Below, piece by piece: positions 21,901-31,018 of a stretch of 64,000 nucleotides of DNA; the stretch's first letter is position 1; each line of letters starts with the position of its first letter. The DNA lies in NCBI GenBank assembly GCA_903772945.1, contig CAICTM010000106.1, positions 55,944 to 119,943 on the forward strand, given 5' to 3'. The stretch is from Seminavis robusta. Its lineage: Eukaryota > Bacillariophyta > Bacillariophyceae > Naviculales > Naviculaceae. The notes beneath the pieces were generated by a model. It was not told where the DNA came from and ran no database searches. It saw only the letters and a program-made list of their open reading frames with translations. The translations under genes were made by a program, and so were the position numbers.

Positions 21901-22454
21901 GATAGGGTGAGCCCTAGTATAATAAGGATTTAGCGTCGGGACGAAGTTCTACTTCGTAGTCGTCCATTCGCAACTCTCCCAAAGTATCCTCGACTGGGTC
22001 GAAGCACTTGGTTGAAAAGGCATGAGGCAGTTCTTGCTCTTCCTTATTTAACTGGTTTCGACTCTGGCACATCTGCCTTAAATCTATTCGTTCGTATGTT
22101 GTATCAAGAATCTTCTTGAGACTATCTGCATTATCGCTGACAGCTGCAGGATCGGAATGGAGAAGTTCTCCTTTCTATTGGTATTGCCATCTTTCGCCGG
22201 AAAAATGCGTGGTTCCCCCCAATGACATGGTAGTGAAATCAAACTTGATTCTTAGGTCGCCGAGAGTGTCTTGACCTATGATCACGTCTTGCGCCCCCAA
22301 GTTCTTGGTGACGTGTAAATTCCATTTGATAATTCTATCATCGTGGAACTCAGGATCGCGAGTGTGCCCTTATACTTCGTGCGGGGTTTCATTCCTTCTA
22401 GAAGCAGTCCGTAGTGTTTGGACCCCCATGATTCTTCATGAGTAAACTCTTAGC

Positions 22455-22560
22455 ATGAGTTTGAGTAATTAAAATCCCGGATGCTTCTGTATCCAGTAAG
22501 CAACAGAGTGTAACGGGTTTTTGTTCCCTTTTGCTCGTCTGTTAAATCTAACATAGACGA
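22455..22560 (-). pseudogene. Retropepsin active-site region with altered DTG
   Basis: The minus-strand frame reads LLDTEASGILI, the retropepsin flap-and-active-site pattern in which DTG or DSG is expected. Here the third residue is glutamate (codon GAA, at 22485-22493). This change would be expected to remove protease activity. Confidence 0.65.
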
Positions 22561-22794
22561 TAGTTTCGAGGTCTCTTGTCTTGCGACGTTGACGAGTTGA
22601 TTGGCCATGGACGAAGTTAACGATGCTGAACAGATCGTCAGTGTCTAGTTGAGTAGTCGCTAGGCAATTATCTAATTTGCCGTAGACTTCGTTAGTTGCA
22701 AACAATCTTGTTTACTATTTAGTGAGATATCTTCATCACTTAGGTATGAGAAATCGGAACATGGTTCCGTTGAATCATCATCCTGGCCTAATCC

Positions 22795-24106
22795 TCAGAC
22801 AGAGATCTCTCCATCCGAATGATTGAAGTCGAATTCGGCAAGTGCCTTGTCGACAGCAGCCATCTTCTTGTCCATCATGTTGATGGATCCAACAGAGGAG
22901 TCGTCCTCGTTGTCGGAGTTGTCCGACTTGCGCTTGGCAACATGGTTGCATTCGCTTTTCTTCTTGCGATCAGCCTTGACCGCGGCGTTGGAAACTTTCT
23001 TCATGAGGACAGAGAGTTCCTTCTTGGTGTAGGTCTTGGCGTCGTCGGACTTGCGTTTCCAAGTCTTGTTCTTTGTTGTACGCTGGCTTGTTATTCGTTG
23101 TCAGACGAGGACTGAACTTGGCCTTGAGCTTCTTCAGAGTCATACAGTCAGCAGTGTTGTGAGTGCTGGACTCGTGGTAGTCACACCATTTTTCTTCGTT
23201 CTTGGAAGAGTGATCGTTGTTGCGAGTAGACTTGTACTTCTTGCTGGTGTTTCTTCTTCGAAGGAGCTTGCTGATCACCGCCCTTGTCAAAGTCTTCGGA
23301 GGATTCCATGCGTTCGCAGAATCCAATGGTTTCTCGATAGGAGCTGAGAAAGGATCGAAGTCGTGTTCGTCATCTTCTTCATCCACGAAGTGGAATTCCA
23401 TGACAAACAATGTCAATGACTTCGTCATGGTTCAACGTTTGGTGGTCCAAAAGGTGGTAGACGAGGAAGTTCTATCGGTTCACCGCTGAGGTTGTTGAAC
23501 AAAGCCGAGTAGAATATACGCAGGCTTACGCATCTTGCGGGCGCATGAAGCGTTTCTGCTTTTCAAGAGCCTGTAGGGACAGACCGGTTCGACACAGGCA
23601 TTTATGGCCGAACGTAATGTCAGAGTCGTCCAAAGCAGGCTGGCTGCTCCGTCCCAGGCATTCTGGAAACAGTGGCTTGGAAAGTGGCTTCGTCTTCACC
23701 ACACACGTATGTCGCGTGGAGGATTGCCGTTGACTGCAATCTGGCGCAAGGCATTCCAACTTATTCACGGTGGCCTGCACAGCTAGATATCGTAACTGAC
23801 CTCTTGCAGTGCTAGAAGTTCATCTCCTTGAGGAGGTATGTTTATCGTCAGGCGTAGCAATTGGCGAGTCCAACGAAGCCTTCCTCCATCGTCCAGCCAA
23901 CTTGATGGTCTGACGTGAGTCTCAGATCCATTGATGATTGTGACCTTGAAGGTGTACTTGCGCTGTTGGCATCTGCTGGAACAGTGCGAAGTTTGTAGGT
24001 GTGTAGAGCGAGAATCGTCGATTTCGCTTTCATCGTCGAGGTCGATGAGAGGAAAGATTGGTTTGTCGCGCAGCTTAGACTCGAAGCTGGTGTAAGCGTC
24101 TTGCAA
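22795..24106 (-). pseudogene. Gag-like region with zinc knuckle, frameshifted
   Basis: Four overlapping partial frames (about 24106-23783, 23780-23526, 23428-22970 and 23004-22795) together read as a gag polyprotein. The first contains an acidic block (FPLIDLDDESEIDD). The third ends in a CX2HX4HX4C knuckle (CDYHESSTHNTADC), followed by a Lys-rich tail. Changes of frame between them show at least two or three indels. Confidence 0.75.
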
Positions 24107-24160
24107 TCTTCATGTGAGGAATGTTGAGGGTACTGAAAGCTATTGTGTTTGTTAACAAAA

Positions 24161-24582
24161 TGCACTACGCTAAAAGCTAGTGTAAAGATCTTTCGAGTGT
24201 TTTGAGTTTGAGAGAATGAAAGTTATGAGAGGATTAGAAAGCTATGAAAACTAATCAACGAGAGAGATCCACAACCAAAGGATCGTAGATCTGAACTCCC
24301 GCGGGAGACTGTAGAGTGTGATAGAGTAGGTTGCGGTAGCAATCCTACTCACTCCACGATCCAAAAAACGGAACGCGTGGAAGATTCGTCTGCATTTATC
24401 TAGTAGCGTGGAAGTGCTCCACGCTGGCTAAATATCTAGAGCGATGTTTCATCATCAACCTAGTATGACTAGAGCGGTCATTGAGAACCCTGTCTCAATG
24501 ACTATTCACGACTCAGTCATGAGTCGAACTCAAACCCTATCTAGGATCGAGTCGCGAATAAGGCTAAGAGCCGTGTATTGCA
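24161..24582 (-). repeat. 5' LTR of the gypsy element
   Basis: 422 bases; differs from the 3' LTR by a handful of single-base changes and small indels (for example GAATGAAAGTT versus GAATGAAGTT, and loss of a few bases near ACGACTCAG). Just inside it on the minus strand lies TTTTGTTAACAAACACAATA, where a primer-binding site would sit. I could not assign it to a tRNA. Confidence 0.92.
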
Positions 24583-24768
24583 CTTGGAATGACCCACAAC
24601 GCGTCTACAACAACTACCATTCGTACTTTGGTTGCATATGATGCTGCCATGTTCTACTGTACGGCTACAGATGTAAAACAGCAAATTGAGTGCTCTGGTG
24701 CAAGCAAAGTGTTTGGCTTTTTGGCTTTTTCTCTTCTTGGTGCTGTCACTGGTTTCATTGATGTCTGA
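24583..24768 (+). pseudogene. 3' fragment of the interrupted secreted family gene
   Basis: Begins with the second CTTG of the target duplication and continues the same frame that stopped at 20204, matching the paralogues' STTTTIRTLVAYDADMFYC block, then the ECSGASKV site and a hydrophobic tail ending in TGA at 24766-24768. The reading frame of this half is still open. Confidence 0.88.
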
Positions 24769-25557
24769 GGTGATTATGTTCTTGAATTGGTGATGCATTG
24801 GTAGAGGGAAATATGAGATATGTAGCTACATTGATTGTATTTTTGGTCTGCTTTGTTAGCTAGCTATCTGGCGATCACGTTGTTTCAGGAGCCACTCAAA
24901 TGCTCCACTCAACAGTCACTGACTGGAAGGATAACCGTTTTGTTGTGCTTTGGTGAATCCAACTACATGCAACTGGCTTCTAAAGTTCAGTCACCTTTTG
25001 CTAAAATCGTACCGGTATGGTCCCACCGCTGCTCTTCTCATGCCCCAATGCGGAGCCGTGGCAAGGACGCGATGGTACGGTACGGTGGTACCTGGTACCG
25101 GTTGCCGTACGGTACGCGTCTGGCTGTGGCCTTGGAGGTGGTGAGAGGATTGGGATGGAGCGAGGTTTGGGATGGTGTGGGATTAGTCCATGGCACATCT
25201 CCACAGACCTCTTCTCTTCTCTTCGCCTACACATCTCGGTACGTATCCTCCTCCTTCCGTCGGTCCATCATCTTGAGCCGTCGATCTTGTTGAGCAAGAT
25301 TGACCGAGATTGACTGAAGATTGACCGGAAGACTGACCAAGATTGGCGAGATCCAGACCAAGATCCAGCCTCCACGGGACTCATCAGCGAGCTGGGTTCT
25401 ACATGTATTCAGGATTCTATTCAGGATTCTATTTAGGATTCTAGCTACGACACACGTATGGACGTAGCTAACCGGTACGACTGTATTTTCGCAGAAGGAG
25501 GAGTTTTGTTTTCATCCAGCCAATCAGATCGCTCCAACAATAGGAGATAGAAGACTT
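24769..25557. other. Duplicated 3' flank and spacer
   Basis: 24769-25100 is homologous to 27031-27300, downstream of the intact paralogue (shared GCGATGCATTGGTAG/GTGATGCATTGGTAG, TTTGGTCTGCTTTG and CTCTTCTCATGCC), so the duplication that made these genes included about 300 bases of 3' flank. The remainder is rich in GGTACGGTACC words and ATTCAGGATTCTA direct repeats near 25400-25440. No gene is seen. Confidence 0.65.
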
Positions 25558-25560
25558 CAG

Positions 25561-25965
25561 CAAGGTCCTGAAATGGGACTAGTTTCACGCTTTTGGGTTA
25601 GTTTCACCGAAAATGGATCACCGTTTCCTTGAAACTAACCCAAAAGCGTGAAACTAACCCAAAAGCGTGAAACTAACCCAAAAGCGTGAAACTAACCCAA
25701 AAAGCGTGAAACTAACCAAAAAGCGTGAAACTAGTACAGTATCTGTCATAGTAAATCAACGTAAACACGACTAAAAGCGTGAAACTAACTTAAAAGCGTG
25801 AAACTAACCCAAAAGCGTGAAACTAACCCAAAAAGCGTGAAACTAACCAAAAAAGCGTGAAACTGACCAAAAAGGGTGAAACTAACAAAAAGCGTAAACT
25901 AACCCAAAAGGGTGAAACTAACAAAAAGCGTGAAACTTTCCTTTGAGTCCCGTTTCAGGACCTTG
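25561..25965. mobile_element. MITE-like element with 20-bp terminal inverted repeats
   Basis: 405 bases bounded by CAAGGTCCTGAAATGGGACT at 25561-25580 and its complement at 25946-25965, matching at 19 of 20 positions. CAG on both sides (25558-25560 and 25966-25968) looks like a 3-base target duplication. The interior is a minisatellite of a 19-20-base unit, AAAGCGTGAAACTAACCC, about 15 copies, with one inverted half-unit next to the left end. No coding capacity. Confidence 0.88.
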
Positions 25966-26120
25966 CAGGGAGGGACGAACTTTGACACTTACGACTGTAC
26001 TTCCCCTATTCATGATTCTAGCTACTAGTAGTCTATTCGCCATGATTTTTTTGGGCTTCCGAGATGCCCTGTAGAAATCCTACCAAGAAGATTCAATTTT
26101 GTGTTGACAGGTGGAAAAGA

Positions 26121-26157
26121 GGGACTTCACACTTCCTTTGAAACCACCAGAACCAGA
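26121..26157 (+). promoter_or_regulatory. Upstream motif shared by the secreted family
   Basis: GGACTTCACACTTCC followed by TTTGAAACCACCAGAACCA about 90-125 bases before the ATG at 26245. An inverted equivalent (GGACTTCACGCTTCC...ACCAGAACCAC) lies at 31911-31955, at a similar distance upstream of the minus-strand paralogue. The pseudogene has lost it. It may be a promoter element or simply part of the duplicated segment. Confidence 0.5.
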
Positions 26158-26244
26158 GCTCGCTATAGCATACATAGTGTGTGCTTGTTCTCCCTTCACA
26201 CACTTCGGCAACATACTGTACTTTTGCTCTCTTGGATTGAAACA

Positions 26245-27030
26245 ATGAAGATCGCCTCTGTTCAAACTCTCTTTCTAGTAGTTCTCGCCGGCACAGTGAA
26301 CTTGTGCAAGGGAATTGCAATTGATGCGGGCAATGAGGTACGCCGTGATCGAATCTTGCAAGAGTTTCTTCAGCCCCAAGAACTTGAAGACAGCTGTGGA
26401 GAGCTCGATTATGCATTGTTCATTGCAGTGGATAGAGGCCACTTGGGAATGTTTGCTCAGCCCACAAGGGAGGATCTTCCTGAGGATGATAATGTTGAAG
26501 AAAAGTGTGGACCTGTCTTCTTCCACCAAATGGACCCTGCTACCAAGGTAGTTGAACAATCCAGCATGGATAAATTCCCTCATGGTGCCCTCTACCCCCT
26601 TGGAAACCACAAAATGAGTGACATCTTGGAGGCTTTTGATTCTGTGCCAGTTTCCGATGCCGAGTATGACATCATCAAGAACCACTGTGCAATATTGGTC
26701 CTCCAAATGATGTGCTCTTTGAAGATTCCTGTTATCCATCAAATATTAGATTGGGTTGCTGATGAGCTAATGCGAAGGGACACCCATGACATCATTATGT
26801 TCCATGCCCATAACAGTACCAACTTTGATGTGCTTGGAATGGCCCGCAATGAGTCTACAACAACTACCATTCGTACTTTGGTTGCCTATGATGCTGACAT
26901 GTTTTACTGTGTGGCTACAGATGATGTGAAACAGCAAGTTGAATGCTCCTCTGGTGCTGCAAGCAAAGTGTTTAGCTTCTTATTGGCTTTTGCTCTTCTT
27001 GCTGTTGTGACTGGTTTCATTACTGTCTGA
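26245..27030 (+). CDS. Secreted surface protein, second family (intact copy A)
   Basis: 261 residues in one exon. I start at 26245 because MKIASVQTLFLVVLAGTVNL is a clear signal peptide also found in copy B; the frame is open upstream to 26101 without conservation. The mature part is acidic with regularly placed cysteines and repeated family blocks: DRILQEFLQPQELED, CGELDYALFIAVDRGHLGMF, EEKCGPVFFHQMDPATK, SDILEAFDSVPVSDAEYDII and ADELMRRDTHDIIM. The end, SGAASKVFSFLLAFALLAVV, is a hydrophobic tail with no cytosolic extension, preceded by small residues, suggesting GPI anchoring. I recognise no named domain. Relatives in this window are copy B at 31019-31789 and the pseudogene at 19653/24583. 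Function unknown; probably at the cell surface. Confidence 0.82.
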   Translation: MKIASVQTLFLVVLAGTVNLCKGIAIDAGNEVRRDRILQEFLQPQELEDSCGELDYALFIAVDRGHLGMFAQPTREDLPEDDNVEEKCGPVFFHQMDPATKVVEQSSMDKFPHGALYPLGNHKMSDILEAFDSVPVSDAEYDIIKNHCAILVLQMMCSLKIPVIHQILDWVADELMRRDTHDIIMFHAHNSTNFDVLGMARNESTTTTIRTLVAYDADMFYCVATDDVKQQVECSSGAASKVFSFLLAFALLAVVTGFITV

Positions 27031-27312
27031 AGTGAGTATAATATGCTTGGATTGGCGATGCATTGGTAGGGAATAATTAGAGATAAGTAGCTACATGCAC
27101 ATTGATTGTATCTTTGGTCTGCTTTGCTAGCTAGCTACGCTAGCGATTTTAAAAGTGCATTGCTCCTAGCTAGTTGTTTCAGGCGACACCCAAATGCTCC
27201 CTCAACAGTCACCGATGACTGTAATATATCCATGGATTGTTGTACGGTACCGCTGCCTCTTCTCATGCCGCACTGGCATGTGTGGTGGTACCGGTGCTGT
27301 CTGGAACACCCA

Positions 27313-27851
27313 CGATAAAAGTCTTAAATCACTGTAGTCAAGCCTTCTAAGTCATATGGCCTAACTCTAGTCGTGATTGTCGGAATTCTGAAACCACGAT
27401 GTCGGAAAATGTCGACGTTTGTACGAGAATGTCGGCGTTTGTAGGAGAATGTCTGCATTTGTCGGAAAATGTCGGCAAAATGTCGGAAGGTTTCCGGACA
27501 TTTCAGCGAGAATTTTCCGACATTTAAAACGGATGACTTTCGCTGTTTAAGTCGTGTTCTTCACTGGTTGGTACTTTCTCTTTGATAGAACCCTACAATT
27601 CGGAACCCTGTTAACTCATTCAACGGTCTCTTAAATGTCGGATTTAACTCGCCAAAATGTCGGCAAAATGTCGGCAGAATGTCGGCAATGTCTGAGAATG
27701 TCGGCGTTTGTACGAGAATGTCGGAGTTTGTACGAGAATGTCTGCATTTGTTGGAAAATGTCGGGACATTGTCGGGAAACTTTCTTCCGTCATTTAGGCC
27801 ATATGATTTATAAGCTGTGCCGGTCATATATCTTTTTAAAAGACTTTATCG
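27313..27851. mobile_element. Inverted-repeat element with AATGTCGG interior
   Basis: Outer arms CGATAAAAGTCTT (27313-27325) and AAGACTTTATCG (27840-27851), and inner arms TAAGTCATATGGCCTAA (27348-27364) and its complement at 27794-27810 (16 of 17 matching), define a 539-base element with long imperfect terminal inverted repeats. Each half also carries clusters of AATGTCGG(C/A) and GTTTGTACGAGAATGTCGG. No open frame of note. A clear target duplication was not found, so the exact ends are uncertain. Confidence 0.72.
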
Positions 27852-28209
27852 AGAGTGTTCCTGGGTTGTGAGAGGTTTTGGTGAGGCGTGGGAGTCGAAG
27901 TCAGTTGAGTGACGTCGTTGTGCCGGAATACGAGGTCTTTCTCTCATTCGTCAGCACGAATTCTCTTTGGGGCGGCCGAGCCACCGAAGCCAACAAATTG
28001 CGCTTACGCAGCTGCCAAAATAGACTAGAGATTCGATTCGACTGCCGATGTTCTGGCTTTATCTCGGAGGAAGAAGAAGATCCTGGGTTGGGTCTGTCTC
28101 CGATAGAGACAAGTATCCAACGGTACCGGTAGAGACAAACAAACTGAGGAAAGCAAGGACGAGTTGAGTTTGGACATTGCATGAGCTACTAGCTAGCTAG
28201 AGTAGAAGG
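27852..28209. other. Upstream region of the 28.2 kb gene
   Basis: About 360 bases with no recognised gene. It ends in ACTAGCTAGCTAGAGTAGAAGG directly before the ATG; CTAG runs next to start codons recur in this window (see 54287). Confidence 0.45.
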
Positions 28210-29106
28210 ATGAAGAAATCAGCTCCACGAAAGATGCGTCCTTCTTGGGTGTTGCCCATGGTTGTGCTGGTGGCAGCCACCTGCTCAAATCGTCATAGTG
28301 TTGGTGTGGATGCCTATGCTTCGGTTGCCTCACCCACTGTGATACCGGCAGGAACGGCATACACCGTTTTTGTACCAAAGGAAGTACATGTAGTTCAGCA
28401 ACAGCAGAAAAGACACGCATGGAGTCTGGTAGTCCCTGCCATTTCCGACACGGACAAGGCAGACCACGAACAAGCATTGGCGGACAGACGGCACAGCAAA
28501 GATGCATCTTCTTCTGAACAGCGACAGCCGATGAAGTATGATCTCGGCATTGGAAAGAATGCACCTGTAGTTGGCAGCCAGATTAGCCGAGCAATGATGT
28601 CGTCAAGGCAGCAGAACCAACAGGAGACTACTCAGTATCTGATGGAACACGAAGCTGTGCGAAGCATTCCTTCACCCAAAGAAACGGCAGCCTTGTGGAA
28701 TCACAACCAAGGTCTGTATCAACAACAGCAAGAACCAAAGATACCAGGGCGGTCCAACAAGAAGCACTCGAAAGCAAGGCACATTCCTCCCATGACAGCG
28801 TCATTGGCCAGCGAGCAAAAGCAACATGAGTACACGGTTCTTCACCACCAGAAGGAGGACAACAGCCAAAAGGCCAAGATGAAAAGACCCAAGCTCGACT
28901 ATCGACAGCGTGCCAGGGATGCTCTGTTTATTCAAAAAACGACGACACTGTCAGCCTCTTCTTCTGCATCCGCCAATGAACCCAAGGAAACCTTGACCGT
29001 CGGGTGGAAGACATCCGATCAGCTAGACCCAAACACCATTTGGGTGGAAATGTTGCTTGCTCACAGTGAACAAGCAATGCTACGAGCAGCTGCCGCTCAC
29101 TCATAA
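28210..29106 (+). CDS. Secreted low-complexity protein, unknown
   Basis: 298 residues in one exon. A basic start followed by VLPMVVLVAATC is a signal peptide or N-terminal anchor. The remainder is hydrophilic and rich in Gln, Ser, Lys and His, with QQQQ runs, a basic centre (KKHSKARHIPP) and a short conserved-looking end (KLDYRQRARDALFIQ ... WVEMLLAHSEQAMLRAAAA). I do not recognise a family. The basic-plus-Ser composition is reminiscent of secreted diatom proteins that associate with silica, but no repeat such as the silaffin KXXK array is clear, so I do not call it that. The final helix is amphipathic and might mediate binding. Confidence 0.65.
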   Translation: MKKSAPRKMRPSWVLPMVVLVAATCSNRHSVGVDAYASVASPTVIPAGTAYTVFVPKEVHVVQQQQKRHAWSLVVPAISDTDKADHEQALADRRHSKDASSSEQRQPMKYDLGIGKNAPVVGSQISRAMMSSRQQNQQETTQYLMEHEAVRSIPSPKETAALWNHNQGLYQQQQEPKIPGRSNKKHSKARHIPPMTASLASEQKQHEYTVLHHQKEDNSQKAKMKRPKLDYRQRARDALFIQKTTTLSASSSASANEPKETLTVGWKTSDQLDPNTIWVEMLLAHSEQAMLRAAAAHS

Positions 29107-30120
29107 GAAGGAAGATGAGCAATGTGCAATCGAGTGGATTCGATTATCATTCTCTGACGTTTCTTGCAAGCTAGAAGCAAGCAAGCTAATTCTACTGTAA
29201 CAAGATTTTGTATGGAAATGAACTACAATAGAAACCCCACCACTAGTAGCTGGCTAGACTAGGTCGGCCAGAAATTCCGAAAAAGGACAAGACTTCGTGT
29301 TGGATGCCGTTCCTTCAAGTTTCGCTCCCGACTAGCTACCGGTAGTAGGAATGACCTTGGAGCGAGGTGCCGGTTCTGTCACGCAGCAACCAGTACCATA
29401 CAGCCAGCCATAAAGGGTCACTCTGGAACCATCTTATTATTGTACCGTACCGTACCGGTACCTTACTGACAACTCAACTCTGGAGGTACGGGCTTCCTTC
29501 AAGTTGCCCCGACGAAGCCCTCCGGAATCTCTAATCTTCTTGGCCCTTTCGAGGAACTTAGATAAAGCAACCAACCAATCCACCCAAAAGTCATCATTCT
29601 TGTTGTAGCTACTGGGAACTAAAAGCTCTGGTGGTTGCCCCCGCCAAGCCTTCTAGCTAGAACTTTCAGGCTTGAACTGAGCATCAATCATACCAGCCAG
29701 GCAGCCCATTCAGAGTCATTCACTTCTTGCACCCTTCTCGGTTGTACTGGCAGCTCGACTCTGGCCGTGACTACCCGAATATATCCTTTGCATGCATGAA
29801 ATGCCCGAATTACTGATCCCTGGAGGCATTGAAACTTCAGGTATTCAAAAGTCATCATGGTCATGAGAGCTCTGGGTGCATGGACATGAGAGACCATCAA
29901 AGCCACACCCAAGACCACAGCAATACTACCTGGTAATTGGTAGCACCAGCTTGATAGTAGCATGGATGATTAGCTCTACGATTGAGGGCGCGAATAGATA
30001 TGGTGTTGCTGCATTCTTTAACTGGAAGTAACGAGACTGGAAGCACGGTTGAAATCCCGCATTGGAATAGCTATTGGGATACCGTTGGACGGACGTCGGA
30101 CTCCCGCGGATGGAGATTTT
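29107..30120. other. Intergenic, no gene recognised
   Basis: About 1 kb. It contains a GTACCGTACCGTACCGGTACC run near 29442 and several CTAGCTAG words. A minus-strand open frame of 91 codons at 29688-29963 has a hydrophobic start but no known motif, and I cannot support it as a gene. Confidence 0.45.
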
Positions 30121-30126
30121 GATGAT

Positions 30127-30356
30127 GATTACGCGAAAACGAAGCTGAGGCACTCGCGAAACGTATTTCCGCTTTGCTCGCTGCAAAATGGGAACGCCCT
30201 TACTCAGTGGTGCGTGGCTACGTTAATGCTCGGCTCAGCCTAGCTATTCTTCGGGCCCGCCACCTCTGCATGCGTGGCTCTCGTGTCCCTGCTGGCACAA
30301 TGAGCTACCGTCGTTCTCTCTGGGATGCCGATGGTGCGCTTGCACTCTTCCGCTAA
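30127..30356 (+). pseudogene. Retroelement ORF tail (reverse-transcriptase protein C-terminus)
   Basis: A 76-codon frame ending in TAA reads ...AKRISALLAAKWERPYSVV, RGYVNARLSLAILRARHLCM and RGSRVPAGTMSYRRSLWDAD. The combination WxRPYS, GYVNARLSxAIxRA, LCxRGSR and W-D-A-D-G at the extreme C-terminus is what I recall from the ends of reverse-transcriptase proteins of retroelements widespread in diatoms. Upstream, stop codons follow at once, so only the 3' end is present, as expected of a 5'-truncated retroposed copy. The class (LINE or other) is not settled. Confidence 0.5.
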
Positions 30357-31018
30357 TTTTGCTCCCTTGTCCTTCCTGGTTTTCCTCCCTGCACCCCCCT
30401 TCCCTGCCCCCCCCTTGTTTTGCCCTGCTCGCGTCCTCATTGCTCTCCCCGTATGCCCACCACACCAGCCCCCCACCACCGCAGCCACTGCTTTGCCTAG
30501 CCTCGCCCCCCTCGCTCCTTAACGTATCTATTTAGTCTTTATTTTCAGAAAAAACGATTACGCCATTATTTCTCACCAAGCTACAGACAGCACAGCTCTG
30601 GTCATTCTGATGAGAAAGATGGATGCTTTGAGAACGGATAGTTCTGAGATGCAAGGCAAGGACTGATGACTCAGGAGAGTGGGTAAGACAATCCCAGTTA
30701 CGGTGAGTTGTTTTGGGGCACCCCCAGCCAGGCAACCACCTTGCAAGCCAAAATATTGCACTTTAAAAGCAAAGCCCAACTGATACATGCTTCTAAAGTA
30801 GAACTGTACTTTCTCCTAATAAATCTTTCTTATGTAATGTTAGTGACCCCAATCATTTCTCTTGTCAACTACTACCAATGAGGTCACCTCTTGATGCAAT
30901 TCCTCTGCCTTCATCCTGCCCAACCATCAACGCATGCACCGGTTTCTGTTTTGTTTGCTTCCATAGGAAAGGCCCAGCTCACCTTACTTTCCTTTTAGTT
31001 ACCTGACAAAGTTGCACT
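30357..31018. other. Pyrimidine-rich tract and 3' flank
   Basis: Positions 30360-30525 are strikingly C/T rich (runs of CCCCCC), directly after the retroelement stop, and may be its 3' untranslated region. The remainder to the surface-protein stop codon has no gene that I can support. Confidence 0.5.

Larger units (their letters stand above)
20205..24582 (-). mobile_element. Ty3/gypsy LTR retrotransposon, internally deleted
   Basis: Two direct LTRs of about 423 bases enclose gag- and pol-like sequence on the minus strand. Each LTR is bounded by TG...CA (TGCACT...TTGCA as read on the plus strand). CTTG flanks both sides (20201-20204 and 24583-24586), a 4-base target duplication. A polypurine tract, CAGGGGGCGAA on the minus strand, abuts the left LTR at 20629-20640, confirming that the left LTR is the 3' LTR. 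Domain order on the minus strand is gag with zinc knuckle, retropepsin, reverse transcriptase, then an integrase remnant. The internal frames carry frameshifts and stops. RNase H and most of integrase are missing compared with the related copy at 61466-64000. It is non-autonomous. The two LTRs differ by several substitutions and small indels, so the insertion is not very recent. Confidence 0.93.

Noticed and set aside
28210-29106. Silaffin or cingulin-like protein
   Set aside because: Signal peptide and Lys/Ser content are suggestive, but no KXXK repeat array or W/Y-rich domain is evident.
29688-29963. Minus-strand 91-codon frame with hydrophobic start
   Set aside because: No paralogue or motif in the window; cannot be supported.
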